A stretch of 64,000 bases of DNA from Natronosalvus caseinilyticus (GTDB lineage: Archaea > Halobacteriota > Halobacteria > Halobacteriales > Natrialbaceae). Under the pieces are notes generated by a model. The model made no database searches, was not told the DNA's origin, and saw only the letters and a list, made by a program, of their open reading frames with translations. A program made the translations under genes and the position numbers. The stretch covers positions 1,054,001-1,118,000 of the forward strand of contig NZ_CP071596.1 of the NCBI RefSeq assembly GCF_017357105.1, given 5' to 3'. Each line of letters opens with the position of its first letter. Position 1 is the stretch's first letter. Below are positions 1 through 9,102 of the stretch, piece by piece.

Positions 1-1652
1 AACATCGTCTGGTCGAGCACGACGTCGTAGCCCTCCTCGCGGTCGAATACGTCGAGGACGACCGCCTCGAACTGGGTTCGCTGCTGGTCGTCGTAGTACA
101 GTTTCTCCGTCTCGGGGAGGTCGGCGAATCGCTCGTCGCCCTCCTCGGTGGCTTCCTCGACCGTCGTCGTGTCGTGGCGGTCGGCGACGAGACTGTAGAA
201 GTCGTCGGGCACGTCCACCTCGGCGCCGGCCTCGGTGGCGATCTCCTCGACCATGTCGGGCTGGATGCCGTGGCTGTCGTAGAGTTCGATCAGTTCCTCG
301 AGGGGGATCGACTCGCCTTTCTTCGCGTACTCCGCAGCGAGGGCTTCGACCCGTCGGCCGCCGCGCTCGAGCGTCTCGCGGTACTTCTCGACCTCGGTGC
401 GGACGATGTCCCGGACGGTGTCGCGGTTCTCGTAGCCCAGGCGCTCGGCCTGCATGTCGACGAGTTCGTCGAGCGGCGCGTCGACGCCGACGGTGTCACA
501 GAGGCGTTTCGTCCGGCGGAGCACCATCCGCGCGAGGTAGCCCGTGCCGACGTTCGAGGGGACGATGCCGTCGCCGAACATGTACGCGAGGGTCCGGCAG
601 TGGTCGGCGATGGCGTAGATTCGCTCGAGTGGCTCCACCAGGTCGCGGAGGTCACCGACGTCGACGCCGAGTTCGTCCGCGATGTCGCCGCGGGCGGCCT
701 CGACGTCGTCGACGTCGTCGATGTCGAGCTGGCCCGAGAGCCGCGCCGCCCGGGCGACGAGGTCGGCTTCTTCGTCAGTGTACTCCAGCCCCGCGTTGTC
801 TTTGAGGAAGTCGATCATCTCGGGGTAGATCGCCTCGTAGACCGTCGCCGTCCCCTGGCTCATCCAGGTCCAGCGCTCGAGGCCGTAGCCCGTGTCGACG
901 ATGTAGGTGTCCATGAACGAGTAGGTGTTCCCGTCTTTGAGTTCGTACTCGCCGTCGGGGTCCTGCTCCATGCACATGAAGACCAGCGTGGCCAGCTCGA
1001 GGCCCTTGTAGATGACCTCGATGGCGGGCCCGGCGTTGCCGCCGCCGACCCACGGATCCTCGATGTAGGTGACGTCGGTGATGTCCGCGCCCAGGGAGTC
1101 GAGCAGTTCGTCACAGAGTTCGACGGTGCGGTCCTTCCAGTAGACCTCGCCCTCGTAGGCGTACTCCTCCTCGGCGTCCTCGCGGACGTTGAACGCGTGG
1201 TGGGCCATCATCTCGAAGGCCATCGTGTGCCGGCCCGTCTTGCCCACGTTGTCGATGTCCTGCATCCGGATGCAGGGCTGACTGACGGTCAGCGGGTTCG
1301 CCGGCGGCGGCGTCTTCCCCGAGGTGACCAGCGGCTGGAAGTCGTAGATCGACGCCTGCGTCAGGAGAACGTCGTCGCGCCAGCGGTTGGCCGCCACCGG
1401 GTACGGGTCGATGCGCTCGTGGCCGTGGTCCTCGAAGAACGAGAGGAACGCCTCGCGCATCTCCTCTAAGGTGTACTCCTCGGCGAAGCCCGGCTCGTCG
1501 ATGAAGTCGTACTGCTCGCAGGGCGGTTCCCCGCAGGTCTCGCGACTGTGATCGCGCGTCCAGAAGTGTGCCCCACAGGAGGGACACTCCTTGCGCTCGA
1601 ACCCCTCCTCCTCGAAATACTCGAGTCGGTACTCCTCCTCCAGTTCACTCAT
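1..1652 (-). CDS. alaS: Alanyl-tRNA synthetase, N-terminal part (3' end outside window)
   Basis: Charges tRNA-Ala in the cytoplasm. The open frame from ATG 1652 runs off the left edge, so about 550 codons of a protein normally near 920 residues are present. It begins [20 protein letters not shown] and then has the cysteine-rich stretch CPSCGAHFW typical of archaeal AlaRS. The class II catalytic core follows, and at the edge comes VVLDQTM, the start of the editing-domain motif. A TATA-like TTTTA lies at about 1681-1686 on the minus strand, roughly 30 bases before the ATG, which suggests a nearly leaderless transcript. Only the missing C-terminal editing and C-Ala parts are unchecked. Confidence 0.95.
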   Translation of the reverse strand, partial: MSELEEEYRLEYFEEEGFERKECPSCGAHFWTRDHSRETCGEPPCEQYDFIDEPGFAEEYTLEEMREAFLSFFEDHGHERIDPYPVAANRWRDDVLLTQASIYDFQPLVTSGKTPPPANPLTVSQPCIRMQDIDNVGKTGRHTMAFEMMAHHAFNVREDAEEEYAYEGEVYWKDRTVELCDELLDSLGADITDVTYIEDPWVGGGNAGPAIEVIYKGLELATLVFMCMEQDPDGEYELKDGNTYSFMDTYIVDTGYGLERWTWMSQGTATVYEAIYPEMIDFLKDNAGLEYTDEEADLVARAARLSGQLDIDDVDDVEAARGDIADELGVDVGDLRDLVEPLERIYAIADHCRTLAYMFGDGIVPSNVGTGYLARMVLRRTKRLCDTVGVDAPLDELVDMQAERLGYENRDTVRDIVRTEVEKYRETLERGGRRVEALAAEYAKKGESIPLEELIELYDSHGIQPDMVEEIATEAGAEVDVPDDFYSLVADRHDTTTVEEATEEGDERFADLPETEKLYYDDQQRTQFEAVVLDVFDREEGYDVVLDQTM

Positions 1653-1994
1653 TCGTACCTCGTACTGGCCCTGCAGGCGGTAAAACAGTTGCGCAACGGG
1701 TGTCACGGCCAGGTTGCTGAACGCCTGGCATTTCCGTCCCCACGACCCGCGTGTCGTTCGAACCGACTATTACGAGATACGTTAAACACGAAATTAATAA
1801 ATACCCCTGGTTGGAATTTCCGATATAATGTTAGCGAACGAACGTGTGTCTCGAACCGGACGACGTCCGTCTCGAGGCCGCGACGGGCCGACCCTCCACC
1901 GTCCGCCAACGACGGTCGCAGCCACGGCTGTGGCGACGGCCCCAGTCTCAGTCACGGCTACGGCTGCAATAGTAAATGAGGTCGAGTGCCGACG
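1653..1994. other. Intergenic promoter region, no gene seen
   Basis: This 342-base gap separates the divergent alaS and the exported-protein gene at 1995. It holds an AT-rich patch at about 1780-1835, the minus-strand TATA-like box of alaS near 1681-1686, and TAGTAAAT at 1971-1978, placed as a TATA box for the 1995 gene. The short frames crossing it have no coding character. Confidence 0.5.
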
Positions 1995-2651
1995 ATGACG
2001 ACGCGACGGTCCCTGCTGCGGAAAATCGGCCTGACCGGCATCGGCACGGCCACCGGTATCGCCCTCCTCCCAACGCCCCCACACTCGACTACACTCCACG
2101 GCACGGTCGAGGGCGCCGAACCACCTGCGGCCGCCGCCGACTGGATCGGCACGGAAATCACCACCGAGGACGAGACGCCCGTCGGCCGCCACCACTACGC
2201 GCCGACGCGCGACGGGTTCGTCCCCACGGCGCCGTTCAACCTCGTGCTCCTCCCCGCTGCGGACGGCGAGACGGGCCTCGAGCGCGTCATGACCGTCCTC
2301 GACGACGAGGGCTGGGTCCGAAACCCGGTCGAATACACGCGATTCGCCTGGAACCGGGAGAGCGACTCGTACGTTCGCCAGCAAGCGACCGCCGCCCAGA
2401 CCTACTGGGGGGCCAGCGGTCGGCGCCACGTCCGGTGCTGGTCGTTCGAGGACGTCGTCTCGATGCAGGCCCACGAGGACACCGGCGCCCGTCCGAAACA
2501 CGGTATCGCCTCCTACCAACGGGGCCGAGAGACCGTCGAGGCGATCTTCGACGCCGCTGGGTGGCGAGTCTTCCCCGGTGCGATCGATCTGACCAACGAG
2601 TCCGGCCCGGACCACGATGGATTCGCGACGCTCATCGTGGAGGACTCGTGA
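1995..2651 (+). CDS. Exported protein of unknown function, LssY-C-like fold possible
   Basis: 218 residues. The N-terminus MTTRRSLLRKIGLTGIGTA carries a twin-arginine-like pair followed by a hydrophobic run, so Tat export is likely. The body (about residues 45-215) has an alternating strand/helix look, with FNLVLLP, a repeated GW and the pattern RHVRCWSF. This resembles the LssY C-terminal domain, but I cannot confirm it. An in-frame GTG at 1986 is an alternative start; ATG 1995 sits just before the RR motif and about 20 bases after a TATA-like box. The stop overlaps the GTG start of the next gene by four bases, so the two are translationally coupled. Confidence 0.8.
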   Translation: MTTRRSLLRKIGLTGIGTATGIALLPTPPHSTTLHGTVEGAEPPAAAADWIGTEITTEDETPVGRHHYAPTRDGFVPTAPFNLVLLPAADGETGLERVMTVLDDEGWVRNPVEYTRFAWNRESDSYVRQQATAAQTYWGASGRRHVRCWSFEDVVSMQAHEDTGARPKHGIASYQRGRETVEAIFDAAGWRVFPGAIDLTNESGPDHDGFATLIVEDS

Positions 2652-3355
2652 GCACCGACGCCCCCTCCCTCCCAGAGCGATCGACGCCCGGCCCCGTCCT
2701 CGAGCTCCTGGACCACCCCTGGCTCGGCCTCGAGCGCCGGCGGACGGTCGCCGTCGGGGGCTACCTGTGTGGTCTCCTCGCGCTGTTTCTGATCAGCCAC
2801 GTCGGCGCACGCGTCACGATCGACGACGTCGTCCTCGACTCGCTGACGGTGGGCTTCGACACCGTCAGAACGATCGCTATCGCGCTCGTCACCCCGACAA
2901 TCCTGCTGATTCCGCTCTGTTACGCGGCCTGGAACGGCGGCCCGGCGCTGTCGTTCGCGCTGCCGCTCGTCCCGGTGACTATTGGGGACCTCCTCGCCGG
3001 CGGATACGTCCTCGACCTGGACGTCGCGCTCGCACTGACCGTCGGCGCGAGCGCGGCCGCCGTCGCGCTCGTCTCCGCTGACGTTCGGAGACTCGGTTCG
3101 GTTCGAGTGTGGCGGGTGTGGCGCTCGAGGGAGACCGACGCCGATAGCGATCGGCTCCTGTTCGTCACAGCGCTCGCGATTGTGGCAGCTGTAGGCGCCG
3201 GTTGGTTCGTCGCCGCCGCACCGACGTACGTGCTCGAGTGGTACGCCCCGTTCGGCACCCTCTGGATCGTCGTTGCCGCGATCCTCGGGTGCTACTGGGT
3301 ACGGTGGGCGTGGTCGCTGTCGGCGGATCGCGCCCGCTCGGACGAGTCGGTCTGA
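2648..3355 (+). CDS. Integral membrane protein of unknown function
   Basis: 235 residues from GTG 2648, which overlaps the TGA of the upstream exported protein (GTGA). I see about six hydrophobic segments, for example VAVGGYLCGLLALFLISHVG, TIAIALVTPTILLIPLCYAA and LWIVVAAILGCYWVRWAW, separated by acidic or arginine-rich loops. No catalytic motif is visible. The coupling suggests that it works with the exported protein, perhaps as a membrane partner. An ATG in the same frame exists at 1976 but would include most of the neighbouring gene, so I reject it. Confidence 0.8.
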   Translation: MSTDAPSLPERSTPGPVLELLDHPWLGLERRRTVAVGGYLCGLLALFLISHVGARVTIDDVVLDSLTVGFDTVRTIAIALVTPTILLIPLCYAAWNGGPALSFALPLVPVTIGDLLAGGYVLDLDVALALTVGASAAAVALVSADVRRLGSVRVWRVWRSRETDADSDRLLFVTALAIVAAVGAGWFVAAAPTYVLEWYAPFGTLWIVVAAILGCYWVRWAWSLSADRARSDESV

Positions 3356-3492
3356 CGGCGAGGACGGTCTCGGCTGAACTCACCTGGATCGACCCGAAGA
3401 ATTCCGGCACTGTACAACCCACAGATATATGTTAGATATCGCCCATTCTACGGTAACTCGAGCGTCGATTCCAGCGTTTCGCTTCACTACCA

Positions 3493-6057
3493 ATGACCGA
3501 TACCGTCCTCTACGTAACTGCACACGGCACCGGGCCGTCGGCCGAAACCACCAGGCCCGAAGGCGTTCTCGAACTCGAACGCGAACTCGAGCGGGTGGCG
3601 CCGCGGTCGTCCGTCGAGTGCGTCGACTCGATCGAAGCCCTCGACGAGCGCGTCGTCGCTGCCGACTGCGTCGTCTTCGCGGAGGACACGACCGGTGACG
3701 GGCCGCCGATCGAGGCCGTCGCCGCTGCCTGTAGCGGAACGCCGCTCATCTATTACGGTAATCCCGACCGTGTCTCTGCTGTCAATCCCGACAACGGTCC
3801 CGACTCCGACGCTGACTCGCGTGCCCATTCCACCCCGATCCACGCCCTCGAGGGCGTCGACGGGTTCGTTCGCCGGACCGGCGACTCGGCGGTTCACCTG
3901 GCTGACGAGATCGACTGGCAGTGTAGGCGACAGCCGCGACAGTCGACGACCGGCACGGCTGACGGAAGCGTCGATCGACCGAAGATCGCCCGCCTTCACC
4001 GGATGACCACTCGACTCGTCGCGTGTCGTTCCGAGGAACGCCTCCTCGACCTCGCCATCGAGTCGGCCGAAGCCATCCTCGGATTCGACGCGTCGTCGAT
4101 CTCGCTCGCCGAAGAGCGAGACGGCGAGACGAAGCTGGTGATTCGCGCCGGCTCGGACGAGTTCGCCGACATCTCGCGAGCACACGACCTCTCGGAGGGA
4201 ATCCTCGGGAAGACCTACCGGAAACAACGCTCGTTCCTGCTCGAGGACGTGGCGGATCACCCCGACGCCCGTCCGCACGAGGACGGCTACCGATCCGCGA
4301 TCAGCGTCCCGATCGAGGAGTTCGGCGTCTTTCAGGCGATCTCGACTGACGAACGCGCCTACGACGAGTCCGACCTCGAGTTCGCCGAGTTGCTCGTGAC
4401 CTACGTCGCCCAGACGCTCAGTCGACTTCGCGTCGCGGAGACGTTGCGCGAACGGCGCGAGCGCCTGACCAGGCTCCACGAGGGGACGACCAAAATCGTC
4501 GGCTCGACTGACGAGGCGGCAGTCTACGAGCGGGCCCTCGAGACGACGGAGACGGTGCTCGAACTCGACATCTGCGTCTTCCTCTCGGCGGACCTCGAGA
4601 CCGAGGAACTCGTCCCCGAGGCCTACTCGGAGACGATGGACGAGCGACTGGCCAGGAGGGTGCCCCTCGACCACGGAATCGTCGGCGAGACCTACCGACG
4701 GGGCGAGCCGTCGATCATCGACGAAGTCGTGATCGAAGACCCGGAAATCGAGGGGCTGGAACGGTTCAAGTCGGCGATGACCGTGCCCCTCGGGGAGTAC
4801 GGCGTCTTCCAGGCGGTCTCCGAGCAATCACACGCCTTCGACGACGTCGACCTCGAGCTGGCGGAACTCCTGTGTGCCCACGTGACCGAAGCCATCGGCA
4901 GGGCGCGCGCCGAAGCCAGCCTCGTCGAGGAACGGGATCGGCTCTCAGCGCTGTTCGACAACGTCCCCGACCCCGCCGTCCAGTACCACCTCTCGGACGG
5001 CGAACCGACCGTCCGGGCGGTCAACGACCGATTCGAGGAGGTCTTCGGATTCGACACCGAGACCGTTCTGCACGAGGCCGTCGACGACTACATCATCCCA
5101 CCGGGGTACGAGGACGAAGCTCGTCAGCTCAACGAGGCGCTGTTCGCCGGCGAAACCCTGCGCGTGGTCACGCGGCGGCGAACCGCGACCGACGTTCGGG
5201 ACTTCCTGGTCAACGTCGTCCCCCTCACCGCCGGCGAACGAAGCGTCGAGGGGTACGCCATCTACACCGACATCACCGACCAGAAGCGCCACGAACGCGC
5301 GCTCACGGCGAAGAACGAGCGCCTAGACGAGTTCGCCAGCATCGTCAGCCACGACCTCCGCAACCCGCTCAACGTCGCCCAGGGCTACCTCGAGTTGCTC
5401 GACGAGACCGGCGATCAGTCCCACCTCGCGGAGATCGACGACGCGCTCGATCGGATGGACGAACTCATCGAACGGCTGCTCACGCTCTCGCGACGCGGCG
5501 ACGTCATCGACGACACCGAACCCCTCGAGATCCACGCGGTGGCGACGGACGCCTGGTCGGCAGTCGACACCGACGGGGCGACGCTGCAACTCGGCGAGAA
5601 CCAGTCGCTCGAGGCCGACCGGGCGCGACTTCGGGAAGCGCTCGAGAACCTGTTTCGAAATTCGGTGGAACACGGCTCGAGTGAATCCGGCGGGGATCGA
5701 AACGCCAACGCGAGCGATCTGACCATCACGGTCGGTGCCCTCGAGGACGGCTTCTTCGTCGCCGACGACGGCGTCGGCATCCCGCCGAACGAGCGCCAGT
5801 CCGTGTTCGAAACCGGGTACACGACCGCCAGTGGCGGCACCGGGTTCGGACTGAACATCGTCGACCAGATCGCCCGGGCGCACGGCTGGACCGTCGAGGT
5901 TACCGACAGCGACGCGGGTGGTGCCCGGTTCGAGTTCCGGGAAGGGTCGCCCGAGGACGCTGCGCCGGAACCGGTTCCCGAGTCCACTGGCGGTACCGAC
6001 GACGGCCGTCGCTCGAACCTCGAGCCGCCGGCCGACGGCGGCGACCCGTCGGCGTAG
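3493..6057 (+). CDS. Multi-sensor histidine kinase (GAF-GAF-PAS-HisKA-HATPase)
   Basis: 854 residues and no transmembrane segment, so a cytosolic sensor kinase. Residues 1-135 look like a degenerate receiver-type domain. Two GAF-like repeats follow at about 160-310 and 330-480; each contains a similar EYGVFQA/EFGVFQA strand. A PAS domain spans about 487-600. The H-box SHDLRNPL puts the phospho-acceptor at His620. The N-box contains Asn723, and the ATP lid contains DDGVGIP near 758 and GTGFGLNIV. The arrangement is common among haloarchaeal bacterio-opsin-activator-like and other orphan kinases. No response regulator is adjacent, so the output partner is unknown. The stop directly abuts the stop of the convergent gene at 6058. 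Confidence 0.93.
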   Translation: MTDTVLYVTAHGTGPSAETTRPEGVLELERELERVAPRSSVECVDSIEALDERVVAADCVVFAEDTTGDGPPIEAVAAACSGTPLIYYGNPDRVSAVNPDNGPDSDADSRAHSTPIHALEGVDGFVRRTGDSAVHLADEIDWQCRRQPRQSTTGTADGSVDRPKIARLHRMTTRLVACRSEERLLDLAIESAEAILGFDASSISLAEERDGETKLVIRAGSDEFADISRAHDLSEGILGKTYRKQRSFLLEDVADHPDARPHEDGYRSAISVPIEEFGVFQAISTDERAYDESDLEFAELLVTYVAQTLSRLRVAETLRERRERLTRLHEGTTKIVGSTDEAAVYERALETTETVLELDICVFLSADLETEELVPEAYSETMDERLARRVPLDHGIVGETYRRGEPSIIDEVVIEDPEIEGLERFKSAMTVPLGEYGVFQAVSEQSHAFDDVDLELAELLCAHVTEAIGRARAEASLVEERDRLSALFDNVPDPAVQYHLSDGEPTVRAVNDRFEEVFGFDTETVLHEAVDDYIIPPGYEDEARQLNEALFAGETLRVVTRRRTATDVRDFLVNVVPLTAGERSVEGYAIYTDITDQKRHERALTAKNERLDEFASIVSHDLRNPLNVAQGYLELLDETGDQSHLAEIDDALDRMDELIERLLTLSRRGDVIDDTEPLEIHAVATDAWSAVDTDGATLQLGENQSLEADRARLREALENLFRNSVEHGSSESGGDRNANASDLTITVGALEDGFFVADDGVGIPPNERQSVFETGYTTASGGTGFGLNIVDQIARAHGWTVEVTDSDAGGARFEFREGSPEDAAPEPVPESTGGTDDGRRSNLEPPADGGDPSA

Positions 6058-6555
6058 TTATCGGTAGGCAATCCCGATCGACAGCAACGACGCGAGACCC
6101 GCGCCTGTAGCCAGGAGAACGACGAGTCCGGCGTCGACCTCGAGCCAGAGCGCTCCTGCGAGCGGAAGAACCAGCACGCCACAGAGCATCGCGGCGGTTC
6201 CGAGTCGCTTTCCAGTCTCGCGGTCGACGTTCGGCGTCGTCAGCAGGTCACGGCGGTCGTACCTCCTGACCGCCCACCCCAGGCCAATACAGAGTGCGCT
6301 CGTCCCGATGATCGCGGCGGTCCCGACGGCGCGCTCGGGGAGCTCGAGATCGATGGCGACCGCGAGTGCTAGCATCGACGCCCCAACGACGCCCATCACG
6401 AGCGCGTTCGCTCGAGCGCCGGCCTCGTCGGCGGGATCCGTTCCGTACGCGCGACGGATCCAGCTGCCGTGGCGCAGGCTCGCCAGCGCGAGGGCGAGAC
6501 AGCCGACGCCAACGAGGCCGACGATTGCGACGCCGGGATTGACATCGACTACCAT
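6058..6555 (-). CDS. Small multi-spanning membrane protein
   Basis: 165 residues from ATG 6555 (MVVDVNPGVAIVGLVGVGCL). Four to five hydrophobic segments are separated by short charged loops such as RRYDRRDLL; no motif identifies a family. The frame extends upstream to 6843, but that extension is not hydrophobic and crosses the rfcS tail copy, so I use the internal ATG. Its stop TAA is immediately adjacent to the stop of the convergent histidine kinase. Confidence 0.7.
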   Translation of the reverse strand: MVVDVNPGVAIVGLVGVGCLALALASLRHGSWIRRAYGTDPADEAGARANALVMGVVGASMLALAVAIDLELPERAVGTAAIIGTSALCIGLGWAVRRYDRRDLLTTPNVDRETGKRLGTAAMLCGVLVLPLAGALWLEVDAGLVVLLATGAGLASLLSIGIAYR

Positions 6556-6627
6556 GTTCGATACTAGAACTGTCGTCGGCAAAATCGTTTCGTGGCGCTC
6601 TCGTTCGCTCGTGCTCTTTTCCCGCGA

Positions 6628-6660
6628 ATCACTCCTCGAGCGCCAGCGATGCCAGCATTG
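6628..6660 (-). pseudogene. Detached copy of the rfcS 3' tail
   Basis: These 33 bases match 7417-7449, the end of rfcS, at 31 positions. Read on the minus strand they still encode [10 protein letters not shown] plus the stop; the two mismatches are synonymous at the codon level. The similarity ends sharply on both sides. The copy lies beyond the lipoprotein gene at 6695-7177, so that gene is flanked by direct repeats of the rfcS tail, as expected for attL/attR or a recombination scar. Confidence 0.75.
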
Positions 6661-6694
6661 TACGTTTCGATACTCAGATGTTCCGTGAAATGAC

Positions 6695-7177
6695 CTAATC
6701 GTCGACCCCGTACCCGAACACGAGTAGCTGACCTTCGTGCTCGACGTACCTTCCCAACGGGTGTTCTGTCGAATCTTCGTCGTACGCGGGGAGTTTCTCG
6801 AGAGAGACAGCGGCGTCGTACAGTTTCTCTCGATCCATCTCATCGGTATCGATCGTCACGACTTCGTACTCGCCGCTCGCTCGCTTTTCGGTTGGAAGGT
6901 CCCTCCCAGACTCCACTGACCGTGAGAGGATCTCGTCCAGCACCGGATCGTCTGCGATTGCTTCGCGCGTTGATGGTGTAATGTCTACTTCAGATGGGGC
7001 CTCAGTAACGAGAAGCGCGTACACTGCTCTCATCTGGTCGCTCTCGAGAGCACCCACTGTGTTAGTATCCGTCTCTCGAGGATCGTCGCTGGCGGTACTG
7101 GTATCCCGATCGAGACAACCGACGACTGGCATTAATGCGCTGCTGCAACAGACCGCCAGTACCTGTCTACGATCCAT
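6695..7177 (-). CDS. Putative lipoprotein, cargo between two rfcS tails
   Basis: 160 residues from ATG 7177. The N-terminus MDRRQVLAVCCSSALMPVVG is a short signal with an arginine pair, a hydrophobic stretch and a cysteine after VVG fitting a lipobox, so membrane anchoring outside the cell is likely. The mature part is acidic and Thr/Asp-rich and then forms a compact domain ending LLVFGYGVDD. I recognise no family. The frame continues upstream to 7339 without signal-like character. Both flanks carry copies of the rfcS 3' tail (6628-6660 and 7417-7449), so the gene probably arrived as a small inserted segment. Confidence 0.75.
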   Translation of the reverse strand: MDRRQVLAVCCSSALMPVVGCLDRDTSTASDDPRETDTNTVGALESDQMRAVYALLVTEAPSEVDITPSTREAIADDPVLDEILSRSVESGRDLPTEKRASGEYEVVTIDTDEMDREKLYDAAVSLEKLPAYDEDSTEHPLGRYVEHEGQLLVFGYGVDD

Positions 7178-7417
7178 ACGCTCACTCGAAATGGCATCTT
7201 TAAGTACTATCTCCTCACCCACGCATAAAATAGCGTGGTAGCACCCGTCTCGTGAATTCATCCACGAATCGGATTCGCCGTTCGTCTCCCGCATCCGACC
7301 AGCGACCGAGTCCGACAGTCGATACGGCGTTCCACCCATGGATCGTCGAGAGCATCGTCCTGAACTTCCCTCCGCTGAGCAGGTCGGTTCCGACGGAGGT
7401 GTTTCAGGAAACGATGA

Positions 7418-8434
7418 TCACTCCTCGAGCGCCAGCGACGCCAGCATCGCCTCGAGCTGGAGGCGTTCGTTCGCCCCTTCCGTAATCCGATAGTCCACTT
7501 CCCCCAGCCGCTCGAGTAAGCGCACCGTGGCCAGTTCCTCGAGGTCGAACTCCCAGGCTGACCGGTGGAGCTGATCGATCACGTCGCCGCCGGCCAGTCC
7601 GCGGTCGGTGAGCAGCGAGTCGAGGGTGGCCCTGGCCGCCGTGAAGTCGCCCGTGATGGCCTTCTCGACCATCTCCTCGACCTCCTCGGGGCGGGCGGTC
7701 GCCGTGATCGCGAAGACGCCTTCCTCGTCGACGGCGTCGCCCATGACGGCGGCGGCCTGCAGGCCGTTGATCGCCTTGCGCATGTCCCCCGCGGCGGCGT
7801 AGACGAGCGCGTCGACGCCGTCGTCGGTCACCTCGATACCCTCGGCATCGGCGATTTCGCGCACCTGTGCCTCGACGGCATCATCGGAGAGTTCCGTGAA
7901 GCGGAAGACGGCACAGCGAGACTGGATCGGATCGATGATCTGGCTCGAGTAGTTACACGAGAGGATGAAGCGCGTGTTGTGGGAGAACTGCTCCATCGTC
8001 CGGCGCAGGGCGGACTGGGCGTCGCTGGTGAGCGCGTCGGCCTCGTCCAAAAAGATGATGCGGTAGTTGTAGCCGCCGAAACTCGAGCGCGCGAAGTTCT
8101 TGATTCGATCCCTGACGACGTCGATGCCGCGCTCGTCAGAGGCGTTCAACTCGAGGAAGTTCTCCCGCCAGTCCTCGCCGTAGAGTTCGCGGGCGACGGC
8201 CTGCGCGGCCGTGGTCTTGCCGGTGCCGGCCGGCCCCGAGAACATGAGGTTCGGCAGGTCGTTTTGCTCGACGTAGCTCACCAGTCGGGGGACGATGTTC
8301 TCGTGGCCCTTGATCTCGTCTAACGTCTCGGGCCGGTACTTCTCGATCCAGACTTCGGTTCGCCCGGCGACGGACTCCGCCTGGCCGGTCGACTCGGTGT
8401 CGGCAGACGACGACCCGGACTCGTCTTCACTCAT
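7418..8434 (-). CDS. rfcS: Replication factor C small subunit
   Basis: 338 residues. AAA+ subunit of the archaeal clamp loader that opens the PCNA ring at primer-template junctions. Visible motifs: Walker [10 protein letters not shown] (67-75), Walker B LDEAD (129-133), SRC arginine-finger motif (172-174) and sensor-2 box GDMRK (216-220). An acidic Ser/Glu-rich extension of about 25 residues precedes the core. I take ATG 8434; the upstream extension to 8614 is arginine-rich shadow sequence. An AT-rich TTTTATTG at about 8459-8466 (minus strand) is placed as a TATA box for a leaderless transcript. The last 11 codons are duplicated at 6628-6660. Confidence 0.97.
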   Translation of the reverse strand: MSEDESGSSSADTESTGQAESVAGRTEVWIEKYRPETLDEIKGHENIVPRLVSYVEQNDLPNLMFSGPAGTGKTTAAQAVARELYGEDWRENFLELNASDERGIDVVRDRIKNFARSSFGGYNYRIIFLDEADALTSDAQSALRRTMEQFSHNTRFILSCNYSSQIIDPIQSRCAVFRFTELSDDAVEAQVREIADAEGIEVTDDGVDALVYAAAGDMRKAINGLQAAAVMGDAVDEEGVFAITATARPEEVEEMVEKAITGDFTAARATLDSLLTDRGLAGGDVIDQLHRSAWEFDLEELATVRLLERLGEVDYRITEGANERLQLEAMLASLALEE

Positions 8435-8510
8435 GTCCCCGACGAGGGGAGCGCCGGCAATAAAACGACCGAAGCGCCGATTCGCCGTCGCCGCGTGGGC
8501 GCTCTCGCTC

Positions 8511-8723
8511 GTGGACGTCCACAACCGCTGGCTCGCGCTGGTGGTCGGCCTGGTCGCCGGCGCCCTCGTCGGGCTGGTACCGTTCGTCGGCTGGTTCCTG
8601 AACCTGCTGGTCACCCTTCTCGGCCTCGGGGCACTCGTTGGTGGGCTGCTCGCTCACCACCGGTGGGTCAGACAGTCGGTTACCGACGCCGGTCGCCCGG
8701 AGCCCGGCGACGCCGCCGCGTGA
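8511..8723 (+). CDS. Small two-helix membrane protein
   Basis: 70 residues from GTG 8511 ([20 protein letters not shown]). Two hydrophobic segments rich in Gly, Ala, Val and Leu are separated by PFVGWF, followed by a short polar tail. An in-frame ATG at 8433 would add a basic, non-hydrophobic 26-residue stretch and overlap the rfcS start; I prefer the GTG but cannot exclude the longer form. It lies just upstream of samp2 on the same strand. No family recognised. Confidence 0.6.
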   Translation: MDVHNRWLALVVGLVAGALVGLVPFVGWFLNLLVTLLGLGALVGGLLAHHRWVRQSVTDAGRPEPGDAAA

Positions 8724-8784
8724 ACGTGCAGACCGCGAACGACGCGCTCAAGTGCTCCCGACGGCAACCTCGAGCCGAACACGA

Positions 8785-9009
8785 ATGCCCGACCGCGTAA
8801 CCGTCGACGTCAAAGGCGAGGGGACGAGAGAACTCGAGTTCGCGGCCCTCGAGTGCGACGGCGACGCCCCCACCTACGCCGACGCCCTCGCTGCCGTGGA
8901 CCTCAGTCCCCACGAGGTGAGCGTCCTGGTCGACGGTCGTCCGGTGCCCGAGGATCAGCCGATCGACGCCGAGAGGATGACCGTCCTGCGGTTGATCAAG
9001 GGCGGGTAG
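8785..9009 (+). CDS. samp2: Ubiquitin-like small archaeal modifier protein, SAMP2 type
   Basis: 74 residues with a beta-grasp ubiquitin-like pattern. The segment LSPHEVSVLVDGRPVPEDQ and the C-terminus VLRLIKGG match my recollection of Haloferax SAMP2. The terminal diglycine is activated by the E1-like UbaA and joined to lysines of target proteins; SAMP2 also supplies sulfur for tRNA thiolation. I chose ATG 8785 because it gives a domain of the usual length and begins directly with the first beta strand. Confidence 0.93.
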   Translation: MPDRVTVDVKGEGTRELEFAALECDGDAPTYADALAAVDLSPHEVSVLVDGRPVPEDQPIDAERMTVLRLIKGG

Positions 9010-9102
9010 TTTTTGATCCTAACTCGTGAACTCGGTCTCTCGAGCACTTCACTATAGTTCCGATAGCATGATTCGCGGGTACCAGCCGATCGTTCGAATC
9101 GC

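Noticed and set aside
174-1469. Long plus-strand frame opposite alaS
   Set aside because: It is the complementary-strand shadow of the AlaRS coding frame; its Val/Asp/Leu-rich composition is typical of GC-rich antisense frames.
3487-4827. Long minus-strand frame opposite the histidine kinase
   Set aside because: The plus-strand frame has clear GAF, PAS and kinase motifs; the antisense frame has none.
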